Source: Gorsachius magnificus (Eukaryota; Chordata; Aves; Pelecaniformes; Ardeidae). Taken from it: a stretch of 64,000 bases of DNA. A model generated the notes under the pieces. It ran no database searches. It was not told where the DNA came from and saw only the letters and a program-made list of their open reading frames with translations. The DNA is taken from NCBI GenBank assembly GCA_034008185.1, contig CM067085.1:58944602-59008601 (forward strand), given 5' to 3'. Numbering within the stretch: position 1 is the first letter of the stretch; each line of letters begins with the position of its first letter. Below are positions 51,681-64,000 of the stretch, piece after piece. A program made the translations under genes and the position numbers.

Positions 51681-54600
51681 ATTAGCTACATATGCATGTC
51701 TATATAATCCAATTTTCATCATTTATAAATATGCCTTTTGTTCTAGCAACTGCTTCTGCATGTGTTTTGAAAAAAAAACATAAATAAACTGAATACTAGG
51801 ATCAACTCTGATTCCAAGCTTTACTATTAAATCCTCACCAGGAGCTAAAGCCCAACAGCAGATTTCTGAGTGGCTTAGGAGGCACGTAGGCCAGTAAGCT
51901 TCTGCTTTAACATCTACAAGAGCAGTCCAAAATTAGAGGGCAATTTTAACATTACACTACTGCACACGTACTATCCAACCTGCTCAGAACATGCCAGCCA
52001 GTGCTGTTGTGCTAACCAGCTGCGTAAACCTCTGATTATTATTTCTTCCAGATGCTCCCCTTGTGCAGAGGCTGTCTTGATGTTTTTGAACCATTAAACT
52101 TCCAGCTCAGGCTGTGGCTGTGGGCTGAATCTCCCCCTTTAGTGTTCAATTCACTGTCAGCATCCATTATGCAAACTCAGAGAGACCAGCACTTTTCTGA
52201 CCATAGGCACAGTCTTAAACACAGCAGCAGGATGAAAGACTTGATGAATGCAAAGGACAGGAGACAGGGAAACTGGAAAGAACAGGAAAGCATACGGGAA
52301 AAGTTAAGTTTTCATTCATCACAACTGCTGCCTGCTGACAACAGCTGTATTTCTGACTTGTGTTCAGCTTTTCCCTTCCCAGGAACAACCATAGCTGAGA
52401 GGCTGCCTTTGGAAATAGCATTAACAGATGGATGTAGCCTGGATCAGACACGGCTGGAAAAGTCACCAGGGCAACAGCAAAGGGAGGGATGAGAAAAGGA
52501 CCATGGAGGGGTGTGGGTGTAGTGCTGAAACACATTATTATTAATAATGATGGATTCCTACTGGATTCAGGCATTACAAATGATCCCCTATGTCCCATGT
52601 AATCAATATTGCAAATGCATCACTTGACTCTCTCTGGAGAGGAAGGAATAAAAGGAAGATGCAAGACTCCTGTCTGCAGGAAACACGGGCATTTTATTCA
52701 CGATGCTCAGACTTCCATTGCAAGCCATTCTCTTCCAGTATTCCTGTGCTTGGAGGACAACATTCCCCCAGACTCCTGGTGAATATAATTGCAACGTGTA
52801 TGTGCTCCATAATGGGGCTGTTTAATTCAGCTGCATCTCATGCTCTTTTAATAAGACTCTTACTGACATACTTGGTCTTGCTAATTACTATGCAATGTCA
52901 ATATAAAATGCTCATCCTGCTCCAAGCCCCATCCCACTGCTGGGCTGCAGGAGACAGTGCTGATAAAATAGCCTGGAGAAAGCTTCAGGAAGCCAAGGGG
53001 CAGTGGTCTGCTGGGCAGACAGAGTGTGCTTGCAAGAACAACAATGTTTTCAAAGCTGTTTTCCAGGTGTTTTGTTAATCCAAGACAAAGCAAGGAGATA
53101 TAACCTGGTTTTAAACAGCTGGTTCCTTCAGATATTTTCTAAAACCAAGTAATGCTTCAAAATTAGGCGGAGACTCCTGGATTGCGGCTAGCTGTGATCC
53201 TCAAAAACTGCTTAAATGTTTGGAAAGTGTCTTTCTGGAGAAGAATCAAAAGATGAGAGAAGAATATTTCTCAGCCTAGTTAGATTCCACAGGGGGGCAG
53301 GCATTTCTGGTATCTTTGGGGCCATAGAGAATTTACTGATAAAGCCAATCGCTTATGTGTCTGTGGCTAAGCACATTCTCTGTATCTGGCTTTTCCTGTG
53401 GATGTTCAGGAATGACCTTTAAGCTTTCAGTCTGTATTTCTTTGATCCAGAAAATCAAGTTAGAGGAGAGACTTGGCATGCCTGCTCTTTGCAGCGGGTC
53501 AAAACACTCTGGTCATTTTGCGCTGGGTTCTACAAGATTCATTTATAAATATACGCTTATGCAGAACTGGCCTTTTTCTTCCCAAACTTAACAAAAATAT
53601 ATCCTTCAGCTTCTGTGGATGGTTTATACAGATTGATTCAATTTGACTTCTACTCATGATGTCCATCAAATCAGGATGTTATCAGCAGCTGTTAGAGGAA
53701 AAAGGAAAAATGCAACCCTTGTCCTGCACCCCACCTGTGCCACCCCACGTGCAGCCTTGTGCCCCAGACCCATAGTAATCTGCAGGTGCTGGGGGCGAGA
53801 GTTGAACAGCCTGTCTCTGCCTTGCTTGAGCTTTGGGTTTCTTCTGTCTGAGGATAAAGGATTAGTTGTTTGTCTTGTGTCAAATCTTCCACTGAACTCT
53901 TCCACCCAGCAAACACCCCTGCTCATCTCCCTCCCACGTTAACTCTTTCACTGCAGTATCCTCATTGAACAGTAGGTCAGTCTAGCTCCATAGGCAGGCT
54001 GGCAGGAACTTGATTTCTCACAAAATATCTGTGGTGGATTTTTCCAGACTTCGTTCTATGCTTATACTCTGTTTGCTTAGAATAAACATACAGAGTCTCA
54101 TTTAGAGCCTGAGTGAATATCCACCAGGTTTCCCTGTGCAGGAAGCCTGTTATGTCAGGGGTCAGTGCAGACTTGTTTCCTTCAGCATAGCTTCAAGAGC
54201 TTTTAATTTTCAGATCTAATTGAAAGAATTTTTGCTTTTTACTTTCTTCCTTCTCGTCTTGTGAAAATTTTTAAGAGAAACTCATAGACCTCACTGCCAG
54301 CCTGTGCTTTTGTTTCCTAATGATCAGCCTAACCCATGCGGTTCCATCTCTGATATTTCTGACTATTTACATTCCTACAGCCTCCAAAATCAGTTCCTTG
54401 TCCTCTTGGGCACACATACTCTGGCAGCATTTCAGGTTGTAATTATACTGGTAAGGAGAGATGGTGGGGAAGCTGGTTAATGTCAAGGTCTGCTGGAGGG
54501 CAGAGTCCCAATTTCAAGCTATCCCACTAAATTGAAGTTTGTGGGTTTTTATTCAGAGCTCAAGCCAAGATCCTTAAGCTTCAGAAAATGAACATGCCAC

Positions 54601-57600
54601 TGTAACGTAAACTGATTTCCAGGCAAATTCCTCCAACACCAATGCTGGGTACAGAACAGATCCCAATTTATCTTTAAGTAAGTTGTGCTTTTAAAGAGCT
54701 GGAGCTCCCAGCTGTGATCAGTGGTGGGTGCCACTCTGCACAGCAGCCCGGATACATACGCAAGCACTTTCTGCTCCACATTGAGCCTCTCCTGCTCTGA
54801 TATAATAATGAAATCCTGCCAGCAGAGGATATTGTGAACAACAGCTCTCGCTGCCCTGCTCTACACCTGTTGCTACTTCCCAGCTTGTAACAGAACGAAA
54901 GTGTATTTTCCCCTCCTGGGATGCATGTACTATATTCAGAAATTCTTGTTCTGCTAGAGATGCGAATACACAGATTTTGTTTCCAAATACTAGCTGAATT
55001 AAATGTGTGACGCCTGTTTACAGGCTGATTGATTAGAGGCACATGATGTAAGGAAAGGAAGCGATGCTACTGACAGGGAGGGGTTAGGGAGGGTTTGGAA
55101 GATGGCTCTCAGGGGAAAAGACTTCATTGTATTTCAGAGTGCAACTGAACAGACGATAGATTTAATATATGATTATTACAAATTAACCATAAATTGAAAC
55201 CCAGACAGTTTCCTGTTCATGGGGGTGGAGATGGAATATTAAGTACTTCATACAATTATGAGGAATTGTTTCCATTTGGCATAAATCATTCTCCAGTCTC
55301 CATTATCTGCCCGTAAAAAGCACAAGTGTCTTGGCTTCTCCATATAAATAACTTCCTTTAAAATTATTCTTGCAGGGTCCATGAGTGATGGGCTAATCCT
55401 GTTATGAGATTTTAATGTCAAATTACATATTCAGACTGGAATGATACTATTTAAACTACTTCACAGATGAAGAGCATAATCACAGTTTTTCATTTCATAC
55501 ATTTTTCCCTGTTAGTGCCTAATATAATTTACATAGACAAGGCTGTCAGTAACAGACAATGCCGACAGTAATCCATGCACAATGCTTGAGCTCCTGTAGT
55601 ACCAAACTTTCCTCAGATATACCAGATTGTATTTTGATCTCTATCTATGCATATATGGATATCCCTTAAAGTATGGTATTTCTGGGCTAAGGAGCAAAGA
55701 CAATGGCATCAGGGCCAAGCAGCAGAAGAGATGTCTCACCTGCCCTCTCCACATGTGAAGCACACTGTTGTTAAAAGGTGAAGCATCGCACTTTATTTGG
55801 GCTGGCCTTAACGGGTAGCTGTTCCTCCAGCTGCTGCGGGATACCATGACAACGGGTGATGCCACCTTCTCCGGGGTGTTCAGATTCATTAGATGCTGCA
55901 CTAGGGTTTGTATTTGGTCCAAACTTTCTGACGGAGCCAGGACAATCTGCTGACAAAGTGTGAATTATTTATGAAGAGTATCCACATCACTTATGCGGGA
56001 GGTATACAACTACAGCTGGGATCGACTTGGAAACCACTGGCATGTTAAGAAGTACAGAAGTAAGCTTATGTTCACTAGTTACCCTTTATTAGATAATTTT
56101 TGGAAGCAGACAGTATTAAAAAATAAAATGCGAGATCAAGTTCTGTACTTAATACTCATCTCTAATAATGACTTTTCTACTGTTACAGCCATGCTGTTTG
56201 TGTATTTCAAGCAGAATGTGCAGAGTAGCACATCCTGAAGTAAAGGAGTATCTTCATTGAAGTGTGTTTTTCTATATTTCTTTTGGAAAACCAAAATTAC
56301 TCTTCAATTTTCTGTCATACAGAGACTTTCAGGAAATACAATGACTCAGCTAGAAATAAACAAACAAAAAGAAAATAAAAGATAGCTACTCTTGGTTAAA
56401 TGCTAGAAACAGTAAGATAAAATTGATAGACCGAGCTGGTCCAACTATTATTGCATGACCTAATGTGCCTTTACATTAGCTGCTAGCAAATTATTTTTAT
56501 CATACTTGAGTATTTATCAAACCAAACTTTGATTTACAAGTGATAGAAAACCTACAGAAGTCAGTTTGTTCTGATAGATGTAACAAATTATATGGTGTAC
56601 TAATACACTTACAAAAGAGCCACTCAACTATCACAACAGATAATGATGATTTTTTTTAAATCCACAATTTAAAATAAAATACAAAAATGTATAATATGCT
56701 GTACAGATTTCTTTATAAATGTAGCTTTATAATTAGTCTGGATAGCTAGTTAAACCTATTTCTAAATAGCATTAACTAGTACAAGATGAACGGGAATTTC
56801 TCAGTTCCCTGGCTTTCCATGCGTTTTTCTGAGTGACAATATAAAGATCACATCTCAGTTTTCACAGTAGATTATAAATCTCTTAACGAAGTCTGGAATG
56901 CTTTCAAATCTATAAATGAAAGGTATAGCTAGATAAATCTAGGGGATCTTTGAAATGACAGGCAATAGACCATGACAAAGGGTTTCCTTTTCAAGGCTTT
57001 GGGTCCCAGACAGATGGAAAACAGTGGAAATTCTTCTTCTGATTGCTCTGCAAATTTCTGTTTCGGGAGAGAGGAGGAGAGGACTGCTGGCAACATGAGG
57101 TTTTAATCAAGAGACGAAGGCAGTCATGGCAAACTTGATCGGAACATACAGATATTGAACACAGACCTCAGCAATGCACAGGGGAGGCTTCAGGTTTGTG
57201 CCACCACGTCCACAGCAGCTCTGGCAGAATCACTCCCAGTTTCTGCTGATGCAAGTTTTTGGCTTCCAAAATAATATTTTACTTGGCAAAGGTGGTTTGG
57301 GTGCTAAAAAGCTAGTGTTTTTAAAGCTTGCTGTTCTCTGACTAGTTTAAGTGCCAAGAATTGCTCTCATGAGTCTGGCAATCGGTACCTTGGGGTCTGA
57401 GGTTTACAAATGTGTGTACTAGTTCTGGCATGTCCTCACAAGTGAGTATTTTGCTTGCCTGAACCTAAATCGCATTTGTGAAGAAAGCACAGGCACAGCA
57501 GGCATGGGGAGTCCGGACAGCAGCATTTCCAGGCTGGTATGGAGAGAGAGCTCCTCTACACTAAACCCATGAATTTCCCTTCCATTCTCCAAAAAATATG

Positions 57601-59701
57601 CGCGTAGCAAAACATATGGCAAAACTCAGTTCGTGAATCACCGCAGTGGTAAAAGATGATTTTAGCAGAGGCAGATGCACTCAGCGGCATTGTGCTATGA
57701 ATAGATTGGCTTTAGAGGGGTGTCCCACAGCCGCAGTGCAATCTGCACTAGAGAAGTCCATATAAAGACTTGTTTCCCTTTCCTGGTGCAGTTCTTGCAA
57801 GCTCTTACCAAAGACAGCAGGCAATTTCCGGTAGCAATGCGGCACATTGCCTACTTTTCAGAAAAATATAAGCTTTTAGGAGTGATCTGGAAGGAAGCTC
57901 GTCCTCTAAACTCATCTGATAATCAGGTTTTCATCTAATGGTTTCAAAACTTCTTCCTTCTTCTTCTCTCTAATTGCACCATAGATGTACTAGTTTAACA
58001 GGTTTAAAAAATACAGTCCAAGTTTTTCAATCTTAATGTTAGGGTTCATGTCAGTGAACTTTTCCAATACATCAGAAAAATAAGTGTATTTTCAAGTTGC
58101 TGCTCTCATTCCAAGGCAAAGAAATAAAAGCCATTTACACCGATGTGCTTTGAATGCATTACAGAGGTGCAAAAAGCTGTTGAAGGGAAGTGACCAAAAT
58201 CAGTATAGTAAAAATTTGCACTGACAAGCCTATCTTCATTACTGAAGGAATGAAAGCAACAGGATGAAATTAGATTATATTCTTTTAAATGTTAACAAAG
58301 TGCTTTATACTACTGAAAGCTGGTCATGAGATGTTTTTCTTGCAAGAGCTGGATCCACATCCTGACAGAGAAGCCTACCTCTCCAATTTAGCGTCTCCGA
58401 GCACTCCCCCCAACTTTTTTCCATTATTTCTCTTCTGTCATTTGCAGATCCTTCTCTTGCACTCTTTCATTGCCCCATGTACTCCCCACTTCATCTCAAA
58501 GGGTGATCCCCCATCTACCTCCCTCCTATTGTCCTCGCACCAATTCTGTATTCACCCAACCCTACACTGGCCCTTCAGTTCACTACTGTGACAAAAAAAC
58601 TTGCTCTCAGAAGAAAAGCAGTCTGGGTTGGATGTTTTTTTTGCTGTTATACTATTCATTTTCTGCCAGTTTAATGACCCGTGAGGTCAGATAAGCATCT
58701 GTGTCAGTACAAAAGAAGGGACAGGAGCAAGCAGCCTGATCAGAGGAGGAGAGCAGAACCAGCCCTCGTGATGGCACACAGCTATTCAACTAGCCTAGCT
58801 GAGTCAGCACACTGTACCTGCACAAACACACATGCAGGGTAGCAAGGAAATACCTTCATCTCTAGCCAGAAACACAACCACTAATTGATACAGAGCAGCC
58901 GACAGTCAAAATGGCAGTTGTAATGTACTGACATGAGAACAAATTGCATATATATGAAAGGTACCATAAGGTCTTAGCAATCACCCAAGGCAGAAAGGAT
59001 TGCTTTTATTAGGAAAAAAATGGGCACAGACGAACCAAGTTCCTCTCACAAGAGATGAAAAAGAGCATGAACTCACAGCACCAGCTAAGTGTTCAGGCCT
59101 GCTTACCTCCAGCATTAGATAATCCCTGCAAGGATCCCCCCTGTCTTCCAGGGAAATAGGAATAAGCTGCCTTTGGTGAGGGAGGAATAGAAACGGGAGA
59201 AAACCATCCTAGAACTTTTGCACACTAGCTTGCTCATGTAAAATGTCTCAGATCTATGCAGTTTTCTATGCTGGAAGAATAATGAAACCTAGACCACAGA
59301 TTTCCCTCCTCTAAATAAGTTTTTCTCTTGTATGATTTAAAATAATGTGGCATATATATGGGATAAGATCGAACACCATCGTATATCCCCAGGTCTGACA
59401 TTTTTACATTTACATATGAGAGACAAGATAAGGAGCAAAAAAATATTAAACATCAGCAAAACGTGGACTGGCTCGTTCAGTTTTTTCTCTGCAAGCTCGT
59501 GATGGAGGGATCACATCAGAAGAGTGGGGAAAAAAAACCCAAACCATGAGAGGTGTTATTATAACAAACCATTTAGGCAGCTCCAGACACGTACACAGCG
59601 ATTTACAGACGTAGGATGGGGCAGCTCTTGTCTACAGTTCTCATCATCCAACCGACGCCATAAACACAGGCCATGACACAAAGAGTAGGGAAAGTGTAAG
59701 G

Positions 59702-59723
59702 AAAAAAAAAAAAAAAAAAAAAA
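59702..59723. repeat. A22 homopolymer
   Basis: Twenty-two uninterrupted A bases flanked by purine-rich sequence. No retroelement body is visible next to it. Confidence 0.9.
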
Positions 59724-62480
59724 GAGTCATGGAAAAATTAATAGCACGGAAAAGGAAGAGGAACTACTGTTGAAAGAATCAGCTGTTGGAGAAAGTTTTG
59801 AAGGGGGGAGAAAGAGTTTGGTGGATGAAAGGCTAGCCCAGGCTACAATCTGTCCTGACATGGGAATATTACACAGCTTGCACACAAGAATTGCAGGGAA
59901 TTGCCCTATTCTCAACCACACTAATGCACTCAAACCTTCAATTCCCTTCTCTCTCCTTTCTGTGTCATAAACGAGGCACTCAAAAGACAATTGCAGGAAG
60001 TCAGTCTGTTATTTACAGCCAACTACCTTCTTATTCAGGATGAGAGAGGTCCTTAGTGGACATTTGGGATATTTCCTATATTTTGTGGATGAGGGTGTAA
60101 CTGGTTGGGATTTTTTTGATAAAGATTCTTTAACAATCCTATAACCTCTGGCTGCAAACACTTAGCTTGTTTCATTACGCATGATGTACTTTGAAAGAGT
60201 AGATCACCCTAATAGTTCTGCCAAACACAGAGACAGGCTTTCCACACCAAAAAAAGAACCAAACGCACACTGTGCAAACACCACAGACCTTGCTGAATCC
60301 AAGCAAGGTGTTTTACATAAGGAACAAGAGCCCAAACACTGACTTGGATAACATCTTTCCCATTCACACAGCAGGGCCAGAAAGATTCACCCACATTTAT
60401 AGTATACCTCTTAAGAAAATACCAACCACATAAAGGGGCCGTATTTGATTTAGAACAAACAGAAATGTTACCTCTCCCTCATGTGCATGTTTTTCTCTAC
60501 TTCTTTTTCCTGCTCATTTTCCTTCTATATCTGCTAATACCTGCAAGCAGAGCTGAAGACTTTCAAAATGAAATTCATCTCCCTAGAACAAGGAGATGAG
60601 CATATGGGTTTCTGGGAGCAGAGTTTGCTACCAGCCTGCCAGTCGGGTGTTATCACATCCCCCCGCCAGCTGAATGAACCTTCTTTGATTCCTTAAGTCT
60701 TTACTCAAAAGCCAATCAATTGCAATTAGCATAATATTGTCCTAATGAAGATCTGGGCCCACTGACTTTGCAGTAAGCCTTTGCAGACGTAACAATGCTG
60801 GGAACATTTTTTTACGATCCTTCTTCTCCATCAGGTATGGGCAGATCCTATCAATTTGTTCCCATGTGGGTGAGCAACTGACTGCCCCACAGCCACTGTG
60901 AATAGTCAGGCAGATCTCCAGATCCTTGGACTAAATGGCTGAGCTGAGATTTAAGCTTAATGAAACAACTTCTAAAATCTAAAGCACTTCTGTCCAGCTC
61001 TGCTCTGCTCTCCCTCCCCAGCTCCACATCAGCTCTTCCTGCAGCCCTTGCAGCTGCTGCAGACAGCCATCCTCCCCCTTGGGAGAAGTTAATCATTTAA
61101 CAACAGCCTTGGCAGACTTCACCTGAGCTGTTATTTTGCCTGCAGCTCTCCCTCCCACTTTGCGCCAGCCTGCTCCTTGCTGTTTTGCTCTAGAAAAAGC
61201 AGCTGGGCTTCATTACTTCTTAAATCTTATTTTGAGAAAGTGGAACAGAAATGTCTCATTTACGTGTCTTCCCTCTTCTCTGAGCTGTGTGGTTTTTTAC
61301 TCTGCCTCTTGCTTTAATGGTGCATCTGATAATGGCAATTACAGCCATCTAGCCCCCTAGGTGGCTACAGGTCATCTGGATCAAAAGCCCTATCAGCACA
61401 AATGACTTTGAATCAAATGTAGTAAAGTAAGAGCCTCTCCTTCCTGGTGAGAACTGGCAAGGGCAGGGGGAGCAGAAGCCAGCTGTGGCAGGGAAGGATG
61501 TGATGAGTGAGCACCTTGCTGCTGCCAGGCACAGGGGCTTGGAGACAACGAGCCAAGGGCTGCCTGCTGAATTCTGCTGCAGATGGGCAAGAAAGACAGC
61601 ACACCCCACCTAATGAGCCCCAGAAAGCTCTGGTATTCCATTTACAGGACAGTTCTCCCTGCCATGCAGTAATGATGTGGAGGGTGACTAAAGAGACCTT
61701 CTCTGTTTCCAGCTCTTAATGTACATCTGGGCACAATCTGGCTCTCATTTAACTTGATCAGACTTCAGCTGCTGATTTCAAAAAGAAAAGGTCTGTGCTT
61801 TGTCATTTACTTTTGAGCACAGGAAGATACTCTGTTCTCCTTAGGAGTCAGAGGTGCATCTTTCAAAATGGAGGGCCAGAACTGGCACTGCTCCATCCAG
61901 CTAATGCAAATACATCCATTTACACCAATTAGGATCCAGTTACTGCAATACTACACATCAATGCATTTTAAAAATAGCATACCATTAGGGAGAGGCTAGG
62001 TTTGCATGTGGTAGTATCATTGCACAGCAAAGGAGGCTGAGAGGTTTAAATATTTAATTGCCCCCTTTTTTTAGCCTTATATGGGAAGGGAAAAGTTACT
62101 GTGAGGCTGAGGTTTTCTTCTTTAATAAGTTAAGCTGTCATGGTAAATCAAAAACATGTACATCAATTCACTTTTACAATTTAACTGATTCATTCAGTTA
62201 TTTCAAAGGTCTTGAACGAAATGCCTAATAAAAACAAGTTGTACTGTGATCAGCAGCAGAACTAATGGGGTGTTTCTAACAGGTTTGTGTCTATTGCCCC
62301 AGCCTTCCACGCAGTGCATCACTCTGAGCTCTCTTCTCCGTAGTCTTCTGCAATACTACCAGTTCCCTTCCTGCATCCTTTAAGCCTGCTCAGCTTCATT
62401 TCTGCAGCTAAATTAATGGATAAGGAGAAGGATTCTGCAAAAAATTTCATGAGTATTATCAAGTCAAAACAGAGATGTTT

Positions 62481-62516
62481 AGCTATGGATAGCAATACAG
62501 CTATGGATAGCAATAC
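62481..62516. repeat. Perfect 18-bp tandem duplication
   Basis: The unit AGCTATGGATAGCAATAC occurs twice back to back without mismatch. Perfect identity suggests a recent slippage event. Confidence 0.95.
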
Positions 62517-64000
62517 AGAACTCCTTAAGTTGCAATTTTCATCCACAGCTTTTAAAGGCTTCTGAGAAGTCAAAGTCATTATCTGCCTTCTTACATTTGG
62601 GGAAAATGCAGTACAGAGAAGCAGGGCACCCTGCGTAGCTGCTGGCCTCTAGCAGAAGTAAGAAGAGCTTTCATCTTCCCAACCCCATACTCTAACCTCC
62701 AAACCATTTCTTTACATAGAAGAAAATAATTTTTTCCATTTTCTCCACACACGTTACTCCTTGATGTGGAGGTAGTGTTGACTATGGTCAGGAGGTTTTA
62801 TATCAAGAGCTTTGGGATTATATGATTTTTATTTCTTTGCTTAGTGGATCTTTTCTTTGGACTTAATCTAAGCTACCCTGTCTCTAAAGCCAGCTCAGTC
62901 CTGGTGCCAGCAAGGCCAAGAGGCTCTCCCAGGAGGCAGAGCACAAGCAGAGCATGGTGAAAAAAGACATGGAGCCAGTGGGGATGGAGACTATTTGCAA
63001 CTAACAGCCCTGATGGACCTGAGTGGTTTTGTGCAGGATAATACTACTCTATTTATCTGCATTGTTCTGCTAATTGGAATATGGCAACCTCTCAACATTG
63101 TAACACAAAACTGACTGCATTCACTGAGTTTAATGCAGATTTACTAACAATTTGGGATAAGCTTAAATTGCATTTTTCAGCAAATAAATTAGTCATGTTT
63201 GAATTTTCCATCACCTTTCTTTTCACTGCAAGCAAAAATATTATCTTCTATAACAGCATTCAATTTTAAATGTTTTCAATCTATGTGTGGGGCTCTATCA
63301 TGAACACCGATCTCCTTGCTGTTAGCGCTCAGTGGCAACTGTACACAGAACTCTTTTTTGACTGCCAGACACGTACTCCTTAGAGAAAGGGGAAGACATC
63401 TGCCAAATTGGTCTCAACTACCCAGCATCTTATTTGTTTCATATTTAGGGTCACAGCCTGGCAGCTATTACCCTCCAAATCCTGTTTTACACTGATACAG
63501 TTTGGGGTACGATACTATCACTGGTGTTAGAAGCAGCAGTGTTGGTGGATGCTGCAGTCTGTCCCTGCAGGATTTAGGTAATGGTTTCTATTTCTTCCAG
63601 TGACCGTGAGTAAGTTAATTCCCCTCTTCTGGCTTCAGCTTTGGAGATGACGCTCTCTCTCGTAAAGCATACAATGTTTTTCTATGCATTGTCACTGTAA
63701 ATCGCAGCTTTCACTTTAGTTTGAAACTCACAAGAATTAATAGTTTTACTTAAAATCAGTTTAGAATGGTGGGCGTGGACAAAACCATGCTGGATTCAGC
63801 GCAGCACAAAGAACACCTGCCCCGAGGAGATGCTTTTGCCTGTCTTCACTCCTGCATTGTTCTTTTTATTTCACTAATCAATCACTAATGGCCATTATGT
63901 CAGCTTGGCTTCTTCTGAAATACATACACTGGTATAATTCCCAGTATGAATGGATGATTGGCTGAGGAGGGGATCTGGGTGTTGTCTCTGGAGCCTGGCC

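Larger units (their letters stand above)
42929..64000. other. Distal upstream intergenic segment
   Basis: About 21 kb without a recognisable exon. It holds a CTCF-like motif at 46995-47010, AT-rich complex patches at about 50096-50290, 55240-55440 and 60700-60790, a decayed dinucleotide tract, an A22 run and an 18-bp tandem duplication. If synteny with human holds, this would lie between CACHD1 and UBE2U or ROR1. Confidence 0.6.

Noticed and set aside
52590..53078. Plus-strand open frame of 162 codons with a hydrophobic segment
   Set aside because: The hydrophobic stretch comes from T-rich sequence. No recognisable protein or gene context.
1..64000. CRISPR arrays, operons, phage or plasmid features
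   Set aside because: No spaced direct repeats and no bacterial gene density or ribosome-binding patterns. The sequence is vertebrate.

Overview
The window is vertebrate nuclear DNA, most likely from a bird and probably a neognath. It has very low coding density and AT-rich non-coding sequence, and the only clear dispersed repeats are four 5'-truncated CR1 retrotransposons of avian type. Two of these end in the bird CR1 signature of ATTCTATGAT-like 3' termini, and two encode or nearly encode the C-terminal part of a CR1 reverse-transcriptase ORF. I see no prokaryotic or viral gene organisation.

One gene can be supported: the first coding exon of CACHD1 (VWFA and Cache domain-containing protein 1, an alpha2delta-like membrane protein), on the minus strand at 26215-26399. 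It sits in a strong CpG island at about 25430-26760 and ends at a canonical CAG|GTAC splice donor. The exon encodes an N-terminal signal sequence and the start of the mature ectodomain. As given, the sequence is one base short between the only available ATG and the conserved reading frame.

Layout. Positions 1-26214 are the 5' part of CACHD1 intron 1, read on the minus strand. This part holds two CR1 fragments, simple repeats, a purine-rich tract beside the splice donor and a few CpG-rich patches, but no second exon that I can recognise. Positions about 26215-26760 hold exon 1, its leader and a TATA-less GC-box promoter. Positions about 26761-64000 lie upstream of the gene and look intergenic: two more CR1 copies, small tandem repeats, long A runs and possible regulatory patches, with no convincing protein-coding exon. 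In human the order is ROR1-UBE2U-CACHD1-RAVER2-JAK1. The right side would therefore lead towards UBE2U/ROR1 and the left side into the rest of CACHD1, if synteny holds. That is inference.

I did not find a new biological system. The most valuable points to follow up are the one-base problem at the CACHD1 start, the promoter's unusual low-complexity flanks, and a handful of candidate regulatory elements that need cross-species alignment.
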